From NCBI RefSeq assembly GCF_028209885.1, contig NZ_JAQLEM010000054.1, positions 1-7,653 on the forward strand: a stretch of 7,653 bases of DNA, read 5' to 3'. Positions 6,079 to 7,653 of this stretch are shown in pieces. The notes below the pieces were generated by a model. That model did not search any database. It was not told the origin of the DNA and saw nothing but the letters and a program-made list of their open reading frames with translations. The position numbers were made by a program, and so were the translations under genes. The stretch is from Collinsella aerofaciens. Its GTDB lineage: Bacteria; Actinomycetota; Coriobacteriia; Coriobacteriales; Coriobacteriaceae. Each line of letters opens with the position of its first letter. Position 1 is the stretch's first letter.

Positions 6079-6306
6079 ATGGCGATGCGCGAGATCGCGG
6101 TCAAGTTCGATGAGGGCGAAATGGCCTTGATTCAGGGCCATGCGGACGCCACGGGCATGACCTTTTCCGAGTTCGTGAGAAGGGCCGCGTTCGAGAAGGC
6201 TGAGGACATGGCGGACATCGAGGCCTACAACGAGGCTTTGGACGGGGACGGCGGCACTCGCTACCCGATGGAAGAGGTCGTGCGCATGGCGGTGGAGGCT
6301 GAGTGA
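6079..6306 (+). CDS. Ribbon-helix-helix antitoxin, RelB/DUF6290-like
   Basis: A 75-residue protein with the RHH plan: an N-terminal beta strand (REIAVKFDEGE), two helices (MALIQGHADATGM and TFSEFVRRAAFEKAED), then an acidic C-terminal region (DIEAYNEALDGDGG) and the tail EEVVRMAVEAE, which in this family wraps around the toxin. Such proteins dimerise, bind operator DNA through the strand, repress their own operon and neutralise a RelE-type ribonuclease. The start ATG is preceded by GGGAG (6069-6073, spacing 5); the second Met at 6085 would be 11 nt away. No toxin gene follows: an intrinsic terminator ends transcription 46-80 nt after the stop, and no toxin frame is seen upstream. It is either a solitary antitoxin or a repressor co-opted for the neighbouring cassettes; the latter is a guess. 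Confidence 0.75.
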   Translation: MAMREIAVKFDEGEMALIQGHADATGMTFSEFVRRAAFEKAEDMADIEAYNEALDGDGGTRYPMEEVVRMAVEAE

Positions 6307-6351
6307 TTGTCCACACGCGTTGTCTGTCTCGGCTCTAAAGGCTTCTCTTGG

Positions 6352-6386
6352 GCGGGGTTCGGCTTATAGCCGGGTCCCGCTTTTTT
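6352..6386 (+). terminator. Intrinsic terminator after the antitoxin gene
   Basis: GCGGG...CGGCT pairs with AGCCG...CCCGC across a 3-nt TAT loop, with a GTT/GGT internal bulge, followed by six T. It separates the antitoxin gene from cassette 3, so cassette 3 needs its own promoter. Confidence 0.85.
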
Positions 6387-6507
6387 GCGGCTTTCAGTTG
6401 TCTTTCTGAAGGTATGAAATGGCTGCCTCGATATGAATACGGTCGGCATTCGAAGCGGACGTTATAGCCGCGCTAATAGCGCATGACTTTCTCCCCTGCC
6501 GTCATCG

Positions 6508-6522
6508 TTGCCGCAGCGGCAA
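6508..6522. promoter_or_regulatory. Upstream inverted repeat of cassette 3
   Basis: TTGCCGC-A-GCGGCAA, a 7-bp perfect inverted repeat ending 71 nt before the first ATG; the third member of the set before the cassettes. Confidence 0.55.
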
Positions 6523-6527
6523 GACCG

Positions 6528-6555
6528 TTGCAAATACTTGGAATAGCCCTACGCT
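6528..6555 (+). promoter_or_regulatory. Possible promoter of cassette 3
   Basis: TTGCAA (6528-6533), a 16-nt spacer, then TACGCT (6550-6555), 38 nt before the start codon. The hexamer is identical to that of cassette 2 and similarly placed in cassette 1. The -10 is poor by the TATAAT standard, which may mean that an activator or another sigma factor is used. Confidence 0.4.
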
Positions 6556-6580
6556 CGGCTCGTATTGCAAACCCCGAGTG

Positions 6581-6587
6581 AAGGGAG
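6581..6587 (+). promoter_or_regulatory. Ribosome binding site AAGGGAG of cassette 3
   Basis: Six nt before the ATG at 6594, the same spacing as in cassette 1. This supports ATG-1 as the main start. Confidence 0.7.
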
Positions 6588-6593
6588 CCGTAT

Positions 6594-7547
6594 ATGCATG
6601 CAGCGGCAATTAACCTTCGGGGGGGGGGGGTCGCTCCTGAAACGACCCGCTTCCGAGGGCAATCAATTATCGAGTACGTCCTGATCATTGCCGTCATCGG
6701 CCTGGTCATCGTGTTCGCGGGACCCGGCGTGGCCGGAGCCATCCGAAACCAGTTCAACCTGGTCGGCAACACGGTGAACAATGGGACGGTCGGCGGCGTC
6801 GAGGGAGGCGCGTCCGGTGGCGGCTCCGCAGGCGCCGATTCCGCGGCCGTCCAGGTGGCCATCGCCAAGGACGCGAAGGACTGGACCCTCGACGAGCAGG
6901 AGGCGGTTGCCAAAGACATTGCCAAGAACGGTACATCGTCTATCGCCTACGCCAAGGCCAAGGCCGCCATGGATGCCGGCACCAAGTTCTCGATGAAGCT
7001 GACCAATGGCAAGACGCTCGAGTACCGTATCATCGGCATCAACCACGACGACTTGGCCGATGGTAGCGGCATGGCAGGCTTGACGTTCGAGGCGACCAAC
7101 TCTGCCTTGGGTAGCCAGAGGATGAACGCTACGGACACCAATGCCGGTGGTTGGGATAAGTCCGAGCTCCGTACCCGCCTCAACAGCGGTGACCTCTGGT
7201 TGCTCCTGCCCAGCGAGCTCCAGTCAAAGGTGAAACCCGTCACAAAGACAACCGATAACGTTGGCGGTAACGGGGGCGGTGCCCCCTCGGCGACGACCGA
7301 CAAGGTTTTTCTGCTCTCGGCAACCGAAGTATACGGGGATATGCAATCTGACGGCATCCAGTACGAGTGCTACAAATCCAAGGGCGTGACGGGGTCGAAC
7401 TATTCCGGTGCATCAGGCTATAGCCACTGGACTCGTTCCGTGAGACCGCGCAGCTCCACATCCTTTCGCTATGTTCAAAGCGGCGGTATTTGCTACAGCT
7501 ACAGCGCGACGGACTCGTTTTATGTCCTCCCCGCTTTCTGCTTCTGA
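6594..7547 (+). CDS. Cassette 3: pilin-signal DUF6273 surface protein, intact (phase ON)
   Basis: A 317-residue protein, the only member readable from ATG-1 to stop without repair. Leader of 22 residues including three Gly from the G12 tract; class III/Flp-type cleavage site G22|QSIIEYVLI with Glu at +5 for a prepilin peptidase; hydrophobic helix 24-42; conserved AGAIRNQFNLVGN; Gly/Ala/Ser linker about 60-84; helical segment 85-128 (KDAKDWTLDEQEAVAKDIAK); DUF6273 domain about 130-317 with MKLTNGKTLEYRIIGINHDD, NAGGWDKSELRTRLNSGDLW, a conserved FLLSATEVYG, and the terminal HWTRSVRP...VLPAFCF. It should be anchored or assembled through the pilin-like N-terminus with DUF6273 displayed outside. 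The Tad/Flp machinery is not in this window. A second ATG at 6598 reads another frame. Its 3' end lies 29 nt from an IS3-type element. Confidence 0.85.
   Translation: MHAAAINLRGGGVAPETTRFRGQSIIEYVLIIAVIGLVIVFAGPGVAGAIRNQFNLVGNTVNNGTVGGVEGGASGGGSAGADSAAVQVAIAKDAKDWTLDEQEAVAKDIAKNGTSSIAYAKAKAAMDAGTKFSMKLTNGKTLEYRIIGINHDDLADGSGMAGLTFEATNSALGSQRMNATDTNAGGWDKSELRTRLNSGDLWLLLPSELQSKVKPVTKTTDNVGGNGGGAPSATTDKVFLLSATEVYGDMQSDGIQYECYKSKGVTGSNYSGASGYSHWTRSVRPRSSTSFRYVQSGGICYSYSATDSFYVLPAFCF
6619..6630 (+). repeat. Poly-G tract (G12) in cassette 3 leader
   Basis: Twelve uninterrupted G, 25 nt after the A of ATG-1. Multiples of 3 keep the pilin in frame with ATG-1; counts of 1 mod 3 put it in frame with ATG-2 (6598); counts of 2 mod 3 with neither. 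Tracts this long are known to slip at high rate in other bacteria. Confidence 0.85.
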
Positions 7548-7576
7548 TCTCTTTCATCGCAAAGCCCCCGCAATCC

Positions 7577-7614
7577 TGAACTGCACCCCAAAACTTGGAC
7601 GGCTTAAATAAGAA
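7577..7614. mobile_element. Terminal inverted repeat of an IS3-family (IS150-like) element
   Basis: Begins TGAACTGCACCCCAAAACTT and continues with GGAC, a typical IS150-group end (TGxACTGCACCCCAAAAxTTGGAC). It is followed 14 nt later by the transposase stop codon. The element extends beyond the window, so its other end and target duplication are not visible. Confidence 0.8.
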
Positions 7615-7653
7615 CTACGCCGCAAGGGACTGTCTCCGGAACTCCTCCGGGGT
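7615..7653 (-). CDS. IS3-family transposase, C-terminal end (partial)
   Basis: Only the last 12 residues, TPEEFRRQSLAA, followed by TAG at 7615-7617. The motif TPxEFRxQ at the extreme C-terminus is characteristic of IS3-family OrfB (integrase-core) proteins. Transcription converges on cassette 3. Intactness cannot be judged. Confidence 0.8.
   Translation of the reverse strand, partial: TPEEFRRQSLAA

Noticed and set aside
6415..6468. 17-codon open frame starting at 6415 after GAAGGT
   Set aside because: Too short, no recognisable motif, and placed in a leader region; chance is likely.
3604..6530. Upstream inverted repeats as intrinsic terminators
   Set aside because: No T-run follows any of the three, and their distance to the next start codon is constant, which favours a regulatory role.
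6594..7547. Diversity-generating retroelement target (C-type-lectin-like terminal region)
   Set aside because: No reverse transcriptase gene and no template repeat are visible; divergence between copies 2 and 3 is not restricted to adenine positions as far as I can see.
1..7653. tRNA, rRNA or riboswitch genes
   Set aside because: No cloverleaf-like or conserved RNA sequence was recognised on either strand.

Overview
The DNA is GC-rich, with actinobacterial-style codon use in most genes. It carries Flp/class III-type pilin leaders fused to DUF6273 and BspA-like (DUF285) surface domains, a combination I associate with gut or rumen Coriobacteriia (Olsenella/Atopobiaceae/Eggerthellaceae-like). 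That placement is inference. The window is clearly accessory DNA: IS remnants lie at both ends, two low-GC inserts sit among GC-rich pieces, and many reading frames are broken.

Left third (1 to about 3550). An IS30-type transposase fragment ends abruptly at about 246, where the end of an IS21-type element begins. That element keeps a frameshifted istB and only the last part of istA. Next come a lower-GC gene for a winged-helix DNA-binding protein (perhaps plasmid replication RepL-like), broken at a run of seven A; a convergent GC-rich hypothetical gene that is also frameshifted; a roughly 500-base non-coding stretch with two perfect 12-bp palindromes; and a DUF1648 (SdpI-like) membrane protein gene whose start also lies next to a run of seven A.

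Right half (about 3600 to 7575). This is the interesting part: three tandem copies, all on the + strand, of one gene plan. Each has an inverted repeat 70-75 nt upstream, a -10-like hexamer about 40 nt upstream, two overlapping start codons in different frames (ATGCATG), a G-rich tract inside the signal leader (G9; G6-T-G3; G12), a type IV/Flp pilin-like signal with a G|Q...EY cleavage motif and hydrophobic helix, a Gly/Ser linker, and then a different C-terminal surface domain. Copy 1 ends in BspA-like repeats; copies 2 and 3 end in DUF6273. As written, only copy 3 (G12) is in frame with the first ATG. Copy 1 (G9) is out of frame with both ATGs. Copy 2 is in frame only with the second ATG and is also broken by an 11-bp tandem duplication and a six-C run. 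This looks like a phase-variable, modular pilin-adhesin family in which G-tract slippage chooses the displayed protein. The cleavable leader holds the switch, so tract length would not alter the mature protein.

Between copies 2 and 3 sits a ribbon-helix-helix (RelB/DUF6290-like) antitoxin without a toxin, followed by a strong intrinsic terminator. The window ends in the right end of an IS3-family (IS150-like) element whose transposase points back toward copy 3.

Caveat: several frames break at or beside homopolymers, so assembly indels are a serious alternative explanation and the G-tract lengths need read-level confirmation.
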